In this document: piece after piece, positions 42,549 to 50,647 of the stretch
Layout: each line of letters starts with the position of its first letter
Position numbering within the stretch: the first letter of the stretch is position 1
Assembly: GCF_008312835.1 (NCBI RefSeq)
Contig: NZ_VSKS01000012.1
Span: 62,001 to 126,000, forward strand
DNA from: Streptomyces marokkonensis
GTDB lineage: Bacteria; Actinomycetota; Actinomycetes; Streptomycetales; Streptomycetaceae
Direction: 5' to 3'
DNA length: 64,000 nt
Translations under genes and position numbers: made by a program
The notes under the pieces: generated by a model
The model's database searches: none
Seen by the model: only the letters and a program-made list of their open reading frames with translations
What the model was told of the DNA's origin: nothing

Positions 42549-43535
42549 ATGGAGCAGAGGCATCTCGGCCGTACCGGCCTGCGCGTGTCCCGGATCGGGC
42601 TCGGGACTCTGACCTGGGGGCGGGACACCGACGAGCACGACGCGGCAGACCTCCTGAAGACGTTCTGGGAAGCCGGCGGGACCCTCGTCGACACCGCCGA
42701 CGTGTACGGCGACGGAGAGGCCGAATATCTGCTCGGGCGGCTGATGGACGGGCTCGTGCCCCGGCGGGATCTGGTCATCTCGACGAAGGCCGGCAGCGTG
42801 CCCGACCCGGACCGCCGGTTCGACGGCTCGCGGGGACATCTGCTCGCGGCGCTGGACGCCTCGCTGGCCCGGCTCGGCACCGACTACGTCGACGTGTGGC
42901 ACGTGCACGCCTACGACCCCGCCACCCCGTTGGAGGAGACGCTCCAGGCTCTCGACATCGCCGTCGGCAGCGGGCGCGTGCGCTATGCCGGTGTCTCCAA
43001 CTTCTGCGGCTGGCAGCTGGCCAAGGCGGCGACCTGGCAGCTCGCGGTGCCGGGGGCGCGGACCCGGCTGGCGAGTACGCAGATGGAGTACTCGCTGCTG
43101 CAGCGCGGAGTGGAGCGCGAGGTGCTGCCCGCGGCACTGGATCTGGGCATCGGGCTCCTGCCGTCCTCGCCGCTCGGCCGGGGCGTGCTGAGCGGCAAGT
43201 ACCGGGGCGACTCCACCCCGCCGGACTCCCGGGGTGCCTCGGAGCACCTCGCGCCGTTCGTCGCGCCGTACCTCGACGACGCGGCGAGCCGGATCGTGGA
43301 CGCCGTGACGACGGCGGCGGACGGGCTCGCCGTGACCGCCCTTCAGGTGGCACTCGCGTGGGTGCGGGACCGGCCCGGTGTGGCCGCTCCCATCGTCGGC
43401 GCGCGCAACGCGCAGCAGCTGACGGCGGCGTTGTCAGTGGAGGCCCTTAGTCTTCCTGACGAGATCTGCCGGGCGCTGGACGATGTGTCGGCGCCCCTGC
43501 ACCGCTATCCCGATCACGACTGGAGCACGCTGTGA
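42549..43535 (+). CDS. Aldo/keto reductase
   Basis: This is a 328-residue NADPH-dependent TIM-barrel oxidoreductase. Predicted catalytic tetrad residues are Asp48 (GGTLVDTADVY), Tyr53, Lys80 (LVISTKAG) and His120 (VDVWHVHAYD). The C-terminal NADP-binding signature is AAPIVGARNAQQLTAALSVE. It fits the YajO/Tas-like bacterial group. The physiological substrate is unknown. Its stop overlaps the start of the RecD2-like gene by four bases (GTGA), so the two are translationally coupled. This pairing gives no obvious pathway. Confidence 0.94.
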   Translation: MEQRHLGRTGLRVSRIGLGTLTWGRDTDEHDAADLLKTFWEAGGTLVDTADVYGDGEAEYLLGRLMDGLVPRRDLVISTKAGSVPDPDRRFDGSRGHLLAALDASLARLGTDYVDVWHVHAYDPATPLEETLQALDIAVGSGRVRYAGVSNFCGWQLAKAATWQLAVPGARTRLASTQMEYSLLQRGVEREVLPAALDLGIGLLPSSPLGRGVLSGKYRGDSTPPDSRGASEHLAPFVAPYLDDAASRIVDAVTTAADGLAVTALQVALAWVRDRPGVAAPIVGARNAQQLTAALSVEALSLPDEICRALDDVSAPLHRYPDHDWSTL

Positions 43536-45565
43536 GCACCGAGACGCCGGAGGACGCCGAGCCGGAGCGCGCGGACGGCACGCCCGCCGAGGGCGCGCAG
43601 GTGTCCGAGGCGGAGGCCGAACTGGCCGCGCAGCGCCTGGAGCGGGAGCGCATCGAGCAGCGGAAGGCGGAGCGGCAGGGGCCGATCGAGGCCGGTGGCA
43701 AGCTGAGCGGCACGGCCGCCGATCTGCTGGCCGCCGTGCGGGCCGTGGAGAGCGGCGAGAAGCCGGCCGCCCCCGTGTTCGAGGAGGCCCGGCCCGCGCC
43801 GCGGCGGGCCGCTCCCGAGCCCGTGCGGCGGGCGCCGGCCGTCGCGCCGGGTGTTCCGGCCGCCGGTGCCGTCGAGGACGTGCGGGAGGTGCTGGTCCAG
43901 GGGGGCGCTCCGGAGGGGCTCGCCGTGCAGGCCGCCGGCGTACTGGGCGAGGGGGCAGCGGAGGTGCTGCGCGCCGATCCCTGGCAGTTGCTGCGGATCG
44001 CCGGGGTGCGGCCCGAGCAGGCCGACGGGTTCGCCCGGGCGCTGCTCGGTGCCGAGGCCGGGCCGGGTGACGAGCGGCGGGGGCGCGCGGTCACCGTGTG
44101 GCTGCTCGAGCAGGCGGCGCCGGCCGGACACACCGTTCTCGAGATGGCCGCGCTGACCGACGCTCTGGGACGGCAGGGGGTGCCGGATCCCGAGGAGGCC
44201 GTGCAGAACGCCATCTCGGAGGGGGACGTACTCGTCTTCCAGGACGCCCTCGAAGAGGCCGGGGAGGACGAGGAGCAGCCCGTTCGGGTGCAGGTGGGGC
44301 TGGAGCGCTTCGCGATGGCCGAGGAGAGCCTTGCGGACGGACTGGCCCGGCTGGTCAACTCCGTGCCCGAGCCGGACGGTGCCGGTGAGGAGTGGGAGCG
44401 CGCGGCCGCCTCGGCGGAGGGTTCCGCCGGTGAGCTGATCCGCGCGGTCGCCGGGCACGGACTGGTGCTGCACACCGGCGGGGAGGCCTCGGTGGCCGAG
44501 CCGGCGGCGCTGCTGAACGCCGCGCACGGTCTGGGACTGCGCGTCTGGGCCGCCACGCACGGTCCGGTCGGGCGTGCGCGGTTCGCGTCGCTGGTCGAGG
44601 GTCCCGGTGTCGCCACCGTCGCCGGGCTGCTGTCCGGTACCGAGGGGCCCGGGCGTGACGCCGATGGCGCGCTGGATGTCGATCTGCTGGTCGTGCTGGA
44701 CGCTCCGCAGCTGGACGTCGAGGCCGCCGCGCTGGTGACGGAGTCGCTGCCGGACGGGGCGCGGCTGGTGCTGGCCGGTGATCCCGGGGTGCTGTGGTCG
44801 GTGGGGCCCGGGCGGGTGTTCGCGGACCTGCTGGCGGCCCGGGTCTGTCCGCAGATCGCCTCCCGGCGGCCGGACCCCGGGCCGCTGGGTGAGCTGGTCT
44901 CCGGGATCGGCGTCGGCGAGCTGAACCAGGTAGCGGCGCCCGGCAAGGAGGTCGTGATCGTGCCGGTGCGGGACGCGGGAGAGGCCGTGCACCGGACCGT
45001 GCAGCTGGTGGCGGACTCGGTGCCGCGCGCGATCGGGGTGCCGGTGGAGGAGACCCAGGTGATCACCCCCGGGCACGGCGGCGCCGCCGGTACGCGGGTG
45101 CTGAACGCGGCGCTGAAGGAGCGGCTCAATCCGGGGCCGGGGCGCTTCGGCGGGTTCGACCCGGGTGACCGGGTCGCCTACTCCCCCGCTCCGGGACGTA
45201 TGCTGCCGGGCCGTGTGGTGCGGGCCGACGGCGAGGGGCTGCACCTGGCGTGCGGGGGCGAGGAGATCGTCGTACCGCCGGAGCGGGTGGAGCAGTCCGT
45301 GCGGCACGGGTGGGCGCTGACCGCGCACCAGGCGGTGGGCTGCCGGTGGCCCGCGGTGATCGTGGTGCTGCCCGGTGACGCCGCCCAGGCACTGAGCCGG
45401 CCCTGGGTGTACACGGCCTTCGGCCGGGCCGGACGGCATCTGTCCGTGGTGCACGGGGTGGAGCAGGCGCTGCCGCGCGCCGTGGCCGAGGTGGCCGCCA
45501 AGCCGCGTACGACCCGGCTGCCGGCGCTGCTGGCGCCGCAGGTCCCGGCCGGCGCGGACGGCTGA
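43532..45565 (+). CDS. RecD2-like helicase-fold protein lacking a P-loop
   Basis: This is a 677-residue protein. An acidic N-terminus (1-110) precedes a helix-hairpin-helix-type region (about 110-200; DPWQLLRIAGVRPEQADGFA) and a degenerate superfamily 1 helicase core. LPDGARLVLAGDPGVLWSVG (motif III), TPGHGGAAGTRVLNAALKER, and WALTAHQAVGCRWPAVIVVL (motif VI region) match RecD2. Where Walker A should be (GLVLHTGGEASVAEPAALLN) there is no GxxxxGK[T/S], and the DE box reads VVLDAPQLD. ATP hydrolysis is therefore unlikely. Length is normal and the frame intact, so this looks like a conserved non-catalytic protein rather than decay. Confidence 0.85.
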   Translation: MSTETPEDAEPERADGTPAEGAQVSEAEAELAAQRLERERIEQRKAERQGPIEAGGKLSGTAADLLAAVRAVESGEKPAAPVFEEARPAPRRAAPEPVRRAPAVAPGVPAAGAVEDVREVLVQGGAPEGLAVQAAGVLGEGAAEVLRADPWQLLRIAGVRPEQADGFARALLGAEAGPGDERRGRAVTVWLLEQAAPAGHTVLEMAALTDALGRQGVPDPEEAVQNAISEGDVLVFQDALEEAGEDEEQPVRVQVGLERFAMAEESLADGLARLVNSVPEPDGAGEEWERAAASAEGSAGELIRAVAGHGLVLHTGGEASVAEPAALLNAAHGLGLRVWAATHGPVGRARFASLVEGPGVATVAGLLSGTEGPGRDADGALDVDLLVVLDAPQLDVEAAALVTESLPDGARLVLAGDPGVLWSVGPGRVFADLLAARVCPQIASRRPDPGPLGELVSGIGVGELNQVAAPGKEVVIVPVRDAGEAVHRTVQLVADSVPRAIGVPVEETQVITPGHGGAAGTRVLNAALKERLNPGPGRFGGFDPGDRVAYSPAPGRMLPGRVVRADGEGLHLACGGEEIVVPPERVEQSVRHGWALTAHQAVGCRWPAVIVVLPGDAAQALSRPWVYTAFGRAGRHLSVVHGVEQALPRAVAEVAAKPRTTRLPALLAPQVPAGADG

Positions 45566-45568
45566 CGT

Positions 45569-45592
45569 GCGGCGGCACCGGGGTGCCGCCGC
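45569..45592. terminator. Bidirectional hairpin terminator
   Basis: gcggcggcacc (45569-45579) and ggtgccgccgc (45582-45592) are perfect 11-base inverted arms with a 2-nt spacer, between convergent genes. The innermost pair would open to form the loop. Confidence 0.65.
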
Positions 45593-45616
45593 CGTCGTGC
45601 GCGGGACGGGGCCCGG

Positions 45617-46291
45617 TCAGCGGTCCGCGTCGAGTGGCTCCAGGTCCTCGTCCTCGTCCAGGCTCGGGACGGCGTCGTCCTCGATGTCGTCGTCGGTGTC
45701 GTCGTCGAAGACGGCGCTGACGTCGAAGCGGCAGACCACGTGTTGCGGGTCCACCTGCTCGAACGGGGCCTCCAGCCACTCGCCGGGGTCCGCGGGTTCG
45801 TCCGATGCCGTCACCCACAGCGTGGAGTCGCCCTCCTCCAGGCCGAACTCCTTGTGCCGGGAAGCGATCTCGTCGGGCTCGAACTCGCCGAACAGGAGGC
45901 CGAGCGCGCCGTGGACGGTTCCCGAGGCCTCCGGTCCCTCGTCGTCCGCCGCCTCGATGCGCTGGGCGTGGGCCAGCAGCCGCTGCGGTTCCGCGACGGC
46001 GTAGTCGCGGCGGATCAGCACGCTGACCGCGTTGGGTTCCTCGGGGCCGGTGTACGGCAGTGTGTCCTCGGCACTGGGGATCTCGAAGGGCGTGACCTCG
46101 TCGTAGCGGTCGTAGAGCAGTTCGTCGTACGTCTCCGCGGCCGCGGCCAGCTGGTTGAACGCCTCGTAGACGGCCGGGTCGTCCTCCCCCGACCGGCGTT
46201 CGACCGCGGCCAGGTGGCGGTCGAGCGCGGTCTTCACCGCCTCGGCGGCGGCGCGTACCTCGGCAGCGGTGGGCTGCGCAGCATCAGACAT
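45617..46291 (-). CDS. Acidic protein of unknown function
   Basis: This is a 224-residue soluble acidic protein. An N-terminal helical region (AAEVRAAAEAVKTALDRHLA) contains a possible coiled coil, a middle domain includes GTVHGALGLLFGEFEPDEIA, and the C-terminal 25 residues are an Asp/Glu run (DDDTDDDIEDD...). There is no signal peptide or membrane segment. The ATG at 46291 gives the plausible N-terminus MSDAAQPTAAE; the frame is open upstream without character. It is divergent from the DUF5703 gene with 47 nt between. The product is conserved in Streptomyces as I recall, with no known role. Confidence 0.8.
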   Translation of the reverse strand: MSDAAQPTAAEVRAAAEAVKTALDRHLAAVERRSGEDDPAVYEAFNQLAAAAETYDELLYDRYDEVTPFEIPSAEDTLPYTGPEEPNAVSVLIRRDYAVAEPQRLLAHAQRIEAADDEGPEASGTVHGALGLLFGEFEPDEIASRHKEFGLEEGDSTLWVTASDEPADPGEWLEAPFEQVDPQHVVCRFDVSAVFDDDTDDDIEDDAVPSLDEDEDLEPLDADR

Positions 46292-46338
46292 AGTGCAGAC
46301 GCTATCCGTACCGGGGCCCGGCCCGCACAATAGATGCG

Positions 46339-46527
46339 ATGCCGGAATACGAATTTGCCGACGTGTACGTGCCGCGCGGGGTCTCCCGCAAGGAGACGGC
46401 ACGTCTGCTGACGGACCACGCAGAGTACGGTCACTGGGAGCTGTACCGCCTGACGCTGATGCGTGACGGCAGCCGCAGGGTGCGGCTGCGGCGGCGGATC
46501 ATCCGCCAGGTGCGCGCCACCTGGTGA
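46339..46527 (+). CDS. DUF5703 family protein
   Basis: This is a 62-residue basic protein beginning MPEYEFADVYVPRGVSRKET and ending RRVRLRRRIIRQVRATW. The size and the YEFADVYVPRGVSR block match DUF5703, a short actinobacterial family of unknown function. The Arg-rich C-terminus could bind nucleic acid or acidic surfaces. No clear ribosome-binding site is visible before the ATG. It is convergent with the chaplin gene across a 19-bp hairpin. Confidence 0.85.
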   Translation: MPEYEFADVYVPRGVSRKETARLLTDHAEYGHWELYRLTLMRDGSRRVRLRRRIIRQVRATW

Positions 46528-46550
46528 GTTCGGGCACCCGACCGGAATCA

Positions 46551-46592
46551 CACACGGAGTGGGCCCCGCGGTCGCGGGGCCCACTCCGTGTG
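46551..46592. terminator. Bidirectional 19-bp hairpin terminator
   Basis: Perfect 19-bp arms at 46551-46569 and 46574-46592 with a 4-nt loop lie between convergent DUF5703 and chaplin gene stops. Confidence 0.88.
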
Positions 46593-46599
46593 CCCGGTG

Positions 46600-47313
46600 T
46601 CACGCGGCGCCGCGGGCCTTGCGGTACAGGACAGCGCCGGCGAGCAGGGCGCCCGCGCCGACCGGCAGGACGAGGCCCATCGGCACCTCGCTGCCGGTCT
46701 GTGCCAGCTGCGCGTCGGCCTGGGGCGGGGTGACAGTGTGCGTGTCCGGCTGGTTGCCGCGCGGGGTGTCGCCCGGGGTGGCCGGGGTGCTCGGCTCGTC
46801 GCCGGGGGTTTCCGGCCGCTCGGGGCTGCCGGGCTCGCCCGGCTCGCCGGGCTGGCCCGGCTCCTCGTGGCCGGGGCCGCCGTTCACGCAGGCGTTGCCC
46901 TCGGCGGCGTTGCCGGCGCCGATGACGTCGACGCTGTTGCCGCAGACGTTCACCGGGACGTGGACCGGCGCCTGGATCCGGTTGCCGGAGCCCACGCCCG
47001 GCGAGTCGCTCGTGTGGCCGTCGGCGTGCGAGCCGCCGGTGTCGCCGTGCCCCTCCGGGGACGAGGCGCCGCCCTCGTTGACGCAGGCGTTGCCCGCGGA
47101 CGGGTTGAGGAGACCGACGACATTGACCGTGTTACCGCAGACGTTGACCGGGACGTGCACGGGCGCCTGGACCGTGTTGCCGGAGAGCACGCCGGGCGAG
47201 CCGGTCGCGGCGCCCGCCGCGCCGGAGTCGGCGTGGGCGGCCCCGCCCACGGCGGCGAACACACCCGTGGCGGCCGCCATGGTCATCAGGCCCTTGCGGG
47301 TGACCTGTCGCAT
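46600..47313 (-). CDS. chpC: Long chaplin, cell-wall anchored (ChpC-type)
   Basis: This 237-residue secreted surface protein helps aerial hyphae emerge. The signal peptide (1-28) ends AHA before Asp29. It has two chaplin domains, about 38-80 and 104-146, each with the hydrophobic NTVQAPVHVPVNVCGN-type strand and a Cys pair (Cys59/77 and Cys124/142). A Pro/Gly/Glu spacer leads to the sorting signal LAQTG (203-207), then a membrane helix and a basic tail, so sortase should link it to the wall. The ATG at 47313 gives a canonical signal peptide. It lies 167 nt downstream of the short chaplin gene on the same strand. Confidence 0.93.
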   Translation of the reverse strand: MRQVTRKGLMTMAAATGVFAAVGGAAHADSGAAGAATGSPGVLSGNTVQAPVHVPVNVCGNTVNVVGLLNPSAGNACVNEGGASSPEGHGDTGGSHADGHTSDSPGVGSGNRIQAPVHVPVNVCGNSVDVIGAGNAAEGNACVNGGPGHEEPGQPGEPGEPGSPERPETPGDEPSTPATPGDTPRGNQPDTHTVTPPQADAQLAQTGSEVPMGLVLPVGAGALLAGAVLYRKARGAA

Positions 47314-47398
47314 TGCTGAATTCCCTGCCTTCGACCTGGTTCCGGGAAGGGGCGTTCCGCCGGGTTCCCGGTGCTTCGACGTTTCCGGAAGACCGGTC

Positions 47399-47431
47399 GG
47401 CCCCGGAACGCATGGCGCGCGCTCCGGGGCC
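47399..47431 (-). terminator. Hairpin between the two chaplin genes
   Basis: Arms ggccccgga (47399-47407) and tccggggcc (47423-47431) pair perfectly over 9 bp. It follows the short chaplin gene and could terminate it or reduce readthrough into the long chaplin gene. Confidence 0.5.
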
Positions 47432-47480
47432 GACGGGCTCGAGCCCTCAGCGGGCATGCCCTAGAGGGCGAGGCACGACG

Positions 47481-47714
47481 TCACGCGTTGACGCAGGTGT
47501 TGCCGAAGGTGGGGTTCAGCAGACCGATCACGGAGACCGTGTTGCCGCAGACGTTCACGGGGATGTGGATCGGAGCCTGGATGACGTTGCCGGAGACGAC
47601 ACCCGGGGAGTGCACGGCGGCACCCTGGGCACCCGAGTCGGCAGCGGCCATGCCCGCACCCGCGAGAACCAGACCACCAGTGGCAGCCGCGACAGCGACG
47701 ACCTTCTTGAGCAT
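47481..47714 (-). CDS. chpH: Short chaplin (ChpH-type)
   Basis: This 77-residue secreted amphipathic protein assembles into the hydrophobic amyloid-like coat of aerial structures. The signal peptide (1-25) is cleaved after AAA, leaving a 52-residue chaplin domain with Cys56 and Cys74 and the strands NVIQAPIHIPVNVCGN and VSVIGLLNPTFGN. The ATG at 47714 has an ideal AAGGAGG site. Adjacent chpC and chpH match S. coelicolor order. A BldN-like promoter lies upstream (47764-47791). Confidence 0.95.
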   Translation of the reverse strand: MLKKVVAVAAATGGLVLAGAGMAAADSGAQGAAVHSPGVVSGNVIQAPIHIPVNVCGNTVSVIGLLNPTFGNTCVNA

Positions 47715-47763
47715 TGTTCCTCCTTGTTGGCAAAGCGATCCAAAGTCGCGGATCACATCACGG

Positions 47764-47791
47764 GTAACGAGGAGGAAGTAATGAGGCTACG
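47764..47791 (-). promoter_or_regulatory. chpH: Candidate sigma-BldN promoter of chpH
   Basis: On the minus strand CGTAGC (47791-47786), 16 nt, CGTTAC (47769-47764) resembles the published BldN consensus CGTAAC-N16-CGTTGA at 5 of 6 and 4 of 6 positions with exact spacing. It would start transcription about 43 nt upstream of chpH. Confidence 0.6.
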
Positions 47792-47866
47792 AGCTTATGG
47801 TCGCATTCACCCTTCCCAGTCAACTCCGCACGCCTGCACGATTATCGGGTTCATCGGTCAATCGAC

Positions 47867-49192
47867 TCAGGACGCGTCCAGGAAACGGTCGAGCACCCGC
47901 ACGCCGAACTTCAGGCCGTCCACCGGAACCCGCTCGTCGACCCCGTGGAACATGCCCGCGAAGTCCAGCTCCGGGGGGAGCCTCAGCGGCGCGAACCCGA
48001 AGCAGCGGATGCCGAGGTCGTCGAAGGACTTGGCGTCGGTGCCGCCGGAGAGCATGTACGGCACGGCCCGCGCGATCGGGTCCTCGGCGCTCAGCGCGCT
48101 CTGCATGGCGTCGACGAGCCTGCCGTCGAAGTCGGTCTCCAGGGCCTTGTCGGAGTGCACGTCCTCGCGCCTTACCCGCGGGCCGAGGACGCGGTCGAGG
48201 TCGGCGAGGAACTCCTCCTCGTAGCCGGGCAGGAAGCGTCCGTCGACGTGCGCGGTGGCCTGGCCGGGGATGACGTTGACCTTGTAGCCGGCGCCTAGCA
48301 TGGTGGGCGCCGCCGAGTTGCGCAGGGTGGTGCCGATCATGCGGGCGATGCCGCCGAGCTTGGCGAGGGTCTCGTCCATGTTCTCCGGGTCGAGCTCGGT
48401 GCCGAGCGCGTCGGAGAGCTCGTCCAGGAAGGCCCGTACGGTCTTGGTGACCCTGACCGGCCACGTGTGCCGGCCGAGCCGGGCGACGGCCTCGCACAGT
48501 TCGGTGATGGCGTTGTCGTCGTTGGTCATCGAGCCGTGGCCCGCGGTGCCGTCGACGGTGAGCCGCATCCAGTGCATGCCCTTCTCGGCGGTCTCGACGA
48601 GGTAGAGGCGCAGCTTCTCGTTGACGGTGAAGGAGAACCCGCCGACCTCGCCGATCGCCTCGGTGACCCCCTCGAACAGATCGGGGTGCTCGCGCACCAG
48701 GTGCTTGGCGCCGTACGTGCCGCCCGCCTCCTCGTCCGCGAGGAAGGCGAGGACGACGTCGCGCGGGGGCTTGCGCCCGCTGCGCAGGCGGTCGCGGACG
48801 ACCGCGAGGGTCATCGCGTCCATGTCCTTCATGTCGACCGCCCCGCGCCCCCACACGCATCCGTCGGCGATCTCTCCGGAGAAGGGGTGGTGGGTCCAGT
48901 CGTCCGCGTTGGCCGGGACGACGTCGGTGTGGCCGTGGATGAGCAGCGCGGGCCGGGACGGGTCCTCGCCCTCGATCCGGGCGACCGTGGAGGCGCGCCC
49001 CGGGTGCGACTCGAAGATCTTCGGCTCGAGTCCCACCTCGGCGAGTTTCTCGGCCACGTACTCGGCCGCCTTGCGCTCTCCGGGGCCCGAGTGGTCGCCG
49101 TAGTTGCTGGTGTCGATCCGGATCAGCTCGCGGCAGAGGTCCACGACCTCGTCCTCACCGGTGACGCCCTTGGCCGTGTCCGTCTCGCTCAC
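47867..49192 (-). CDS. M20 family metallopeptidase (dipeptidase-like)
   Basis: This 441-residue zinc exopeptidase hydrolyses small peptides or acylated amino acids. Zinc-site motifs are LLIHGHTDVVPAN (His and catalytic Asp), WGRGAVDMKDMDAM (bridging Asp) and FLADEEAGGTYGAKHL (Glu-Glu). The lid/dimerisation domain (about 200-330) includes GTAGHGSMTNDDNAI. GGTDAKSFDDLGIRCFGF supplies later positions. The substrate cannot be told from sequence. The GTG start is at 49192. The gene is preceded by a 200-bp region that leads to the tRNA-Leu gene on the other strand. Confidence 0.92.
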   Translation of the reverse strand: MSETDTAKGVTGEDEVVDLCRELIRIDTSNYGDHSGPGERKAAEYVAEKLAEVGLEPKIFESHPGRASTVARIEGEDPSRPALLIHGHTDVVPANADDWTHHPFSGEIADGCVWGRGAVDMKDMDAMTLAVVRDRLRSGRKPPRDVVLAFLADEEAGGTYGAKHLVREHPDLFEGVTEAIGEVGGFSFTVNEKLRLYLVETAEKGMHWMRLTVDGTAGHGSMTNDDNAITELCEAVARLGRHTWPVRVTKTVRAFLDELSDALGTELDPENMDETLAKLGGIARMIGTTLRNSAAPTMLGAGYKVNVIPGQATAHVDGRFLPGYEEEFLADLDRVLGPRVRREDVHSDKALETDFDGRLVDAMQSALSAEDPIARAVPYMLSGGTDAKSFDDLGIRCFGFAPLRLPPELDFAGMFHGVDERVPVDGLKFGVRVLDRFLDAS

Positions 49193-49392
49193 GTGCTTCC
49201 TCCCGCTGCTGGTGTTCCCGCTGGTGGGTCGTCCTCATCCTCTCTCCCCCGGCGGCGCGCCCCAAGACCCCGCCCGGCCCGTCACGCGCCGTTCACACGA
49301 CGACGCGGGCGGGCGGGGTGATCGGCCACCCCGGAACACCTGGTAATGTTTACGTCGTCGCCGCGGGGGGAAACCCGCGCGACAGACACCTT

Positions 49393-49477
49393 GTCCGGGT
49401 GGCGGAATGGCAGACGCGCTAGCTTGAGGTGCTAGTGCCCTTTATCGGGCGTGGGGGTTCAAGTCCCCCCTCGGACA
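49393..49477 (+). tRNA. tRNA-Leu (anticodon GAG)
   Basis: This is an 85-nt class II tRNA. The acceptor stem is gtccggg/ctcggac with one G-U pair, followed by discriminator A. The anticodon stem is ctagc/gctag with loop ttgaggt, placing anticodon GAG at 49426-49428 (reads CUC/CUU). There is a long variable arm (tgccctttatcgggcgt) and the T-arm gggggttcaagtccccc. CCA is not encoded. This is not the bldA (UUA) tRNA. A strong hairpin follows 8 nt later. Confidence 0.97.
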
Positions 49478-49485
49478 CATGAAGC

Positions 49486-49519
49486 GTGAGGGCCGCGACC
49501 GCGAGGTCGCGGCCCTCAC
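49486..49519 (+). terminator. Terminator of the tRNA-Leu transcript, GCGA tetraloop
   Basis: A perfect 15-bp stem (49486-49500 with 49505-49519) is closed by a GCGA loop, a stable GNRA tetraloop. It lies between the tRNA and the SEC-C gene. Confidence 0.85.
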
Positions 49520-49540
49520 GGCGTTGTCGCGGAGGTGACC

Positions 49541-49915
49541 ATGACCGCTCGTTCCTGCCCCTGCGGGCTCTCCGAGGCGTACGAGGCCTGTTGCGGCCGT
49601 TTCCACGCCGGAGCCGCCGCCGCTCCGACCGCCGAGCGGCTGATGCGGTCGCGGTACTGCGCGTTCGTACGGCAGGACGGCGGGTATCTGCTGCGGACCT
49701 GGCATCCGCGGACGCGGCCGGAGCGGATCGACTTCGATCCCGGGATGCGCTGGACCGGACTGGAGATCCTGGAGACCGCCGCCGGGTCCGCCTTCCACTC
49801 CACCGGGACGGTGACCTTCCGGGCGTCCTACCGCGGCGGCTCGCTCCACGAGCGCAGCCGGTTCGAGCGGGTCGACGGGGCGTGGGTGTACGTCGACGGG
49901 GAGTTCCCGGTCTAG
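49541..49915 (+). CDS. SEC-C/YchJ family protein (UPF0225)
   Basis: This is a 124-residue protein. The N-terminal SEC-C zinc motif SCPCGLSEAYEACCGRFH supplies Cys ligands. It is followed by the YchJ-type domain: AAPTAERLMRSRYCAFVRQD, then YLLRTWHPRTRPERIDFD, and a beta-rich nuclear-transport-factor-2-like C-terminus. Function is unknown. The ATG at 49541 is 5 nt after GGAGG; an in-frame GTG at 49535 overlaps that ribosome site and is less likely. Its TAG stop shares the bases CTAG with the stop of the convergent gntR-type gene. Confidence 0.9.
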   Translation: MTARSCPCGLSEAYEACCGRFHAGAAAAPTAERLMRSRYCAFVRQDGGYLLRTWHPRTRPERIDFDPGMRWTGLEILETAAGSAFHSTGTVTFRASYRGGSLHERSRFERVDGAWVYVDGEFPV

Positions 49916-50613
49916 GGCGCCAGGATGTCCAGTTCCTGGAGGGCGCCCTCGGTGATCTCGCGGGTGAGCCGTTCCGCGCGGGCGGCGTCGCGCTCGCGGA
50001 CCGCCTCGGCGAGCTGGACGTGGAGGGTGACGGCCGCCGGGTCGGGGTCCTCGAACATCACGTCGTGGTGGGTGCGGCCGGCCAGCACCTCGGCGACGAC
50101 GTCGCCGAGGCGGGCGAACATCTCGTTGCCCGAGGCGGTCAGGATGACGCGGTGGAACGCCATGTCGTGGAAGAGGTACCCCTCCAGCCGGTGACCGCGC
50201 GAGTTGGCGACCATGCCGAGGGCGCACTCGGTGAGTTCGGCGCACTGCTCGGCCGTGGCGTTGCGGGCGGCCAGGCCCGCCGCGACCGGTTCGATCGCCG
50301 AGCGCAGCACCGTGAGCGAGCGCAGTTGCCGGGGCCGGTCCGCGCCGGCCAGGCGCCAGCGGATGACCTGGGGGTCGTACACGTTCCACTCGCGGGCCGG
50401 CAGGACCGTGACGCCGACGCGGCGCCGGGACTCGACCAGGTGCATGGACTCCAGGACGCGGACCACCTCCCGCATCACGGAACGCGACACGTCGAAACGC
50501 TGTGCGAGCTCGTCGGTGCGGAGGACGCTGCCGGGCGGGTATGCGCCTGCGGTGATCTCGGGGCCGAGGGTGTCCAGAACGCGGCCGTGCAGCCCCCGGC
50601 CCGTGGTGCTCAT
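49912..50613 (-). CDS. gntR: GntR-family (FadR/FCD) regulator, probable gluconate repressor
   Basis: This is a 233-residue protein. An N-terminal winged helix (about 8-75) contains LGPEITAGAYPPGSVLRTDE and LAQRFDVSRSVMREVVRVLE. A helical FCD effector domain (about 95-233) has the metal-site histidines in FHDMAFHRVILTAS and ETHARHHD-like GRTHHDVMFEDP. It is divergent from gluconokinase, with a FadR-type GT-N3-AC palindrome in between. It is likely to repress gntK-gntP, with gluconate or 6-phosphogluconate as inducer. The last is inference from context. Confidence 0.9.
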   Translation of the reverse strand: MSTTGRGLHGRVLDTLGPEITAGAYPPGSVLRTDELAQRFDVSRSVMREVVRVLESMHLVESRRRVGVTVLPAREWNVYDPQVIRWRLAGADRPRQLRSLTVLRSAIEPVAAGLAARNATAEQCAELTECALGMVANSRGHRLEGYLFHDMAFHRVILTASGNEMFARLGDVVAEVLAGRTHHDVMFEDPDPAAVTLHVQLAEAVRERDAARAERLTREITEGALQELDILAP

Positions 50614-50647
50614 GCACTCAGAGTACGGGGCGGATCACGCGGATAAA

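Noticed and set aside
49393-49477. bldA tRNA (Leu, UAA anticodon)
   Set aside because: The anticodon loop reads ttGAGgt, so it is the GAG isoacceptor, not the developmental UUA-reading tRNA.
49393-49520. Integration site with a prophage or integrative element at the tRNA-Leu
   Set aside because: The flanking sequence is the tRNA's own hairpin and ordinary core genes. There is no integrase and no repeated tRNA 3' end.
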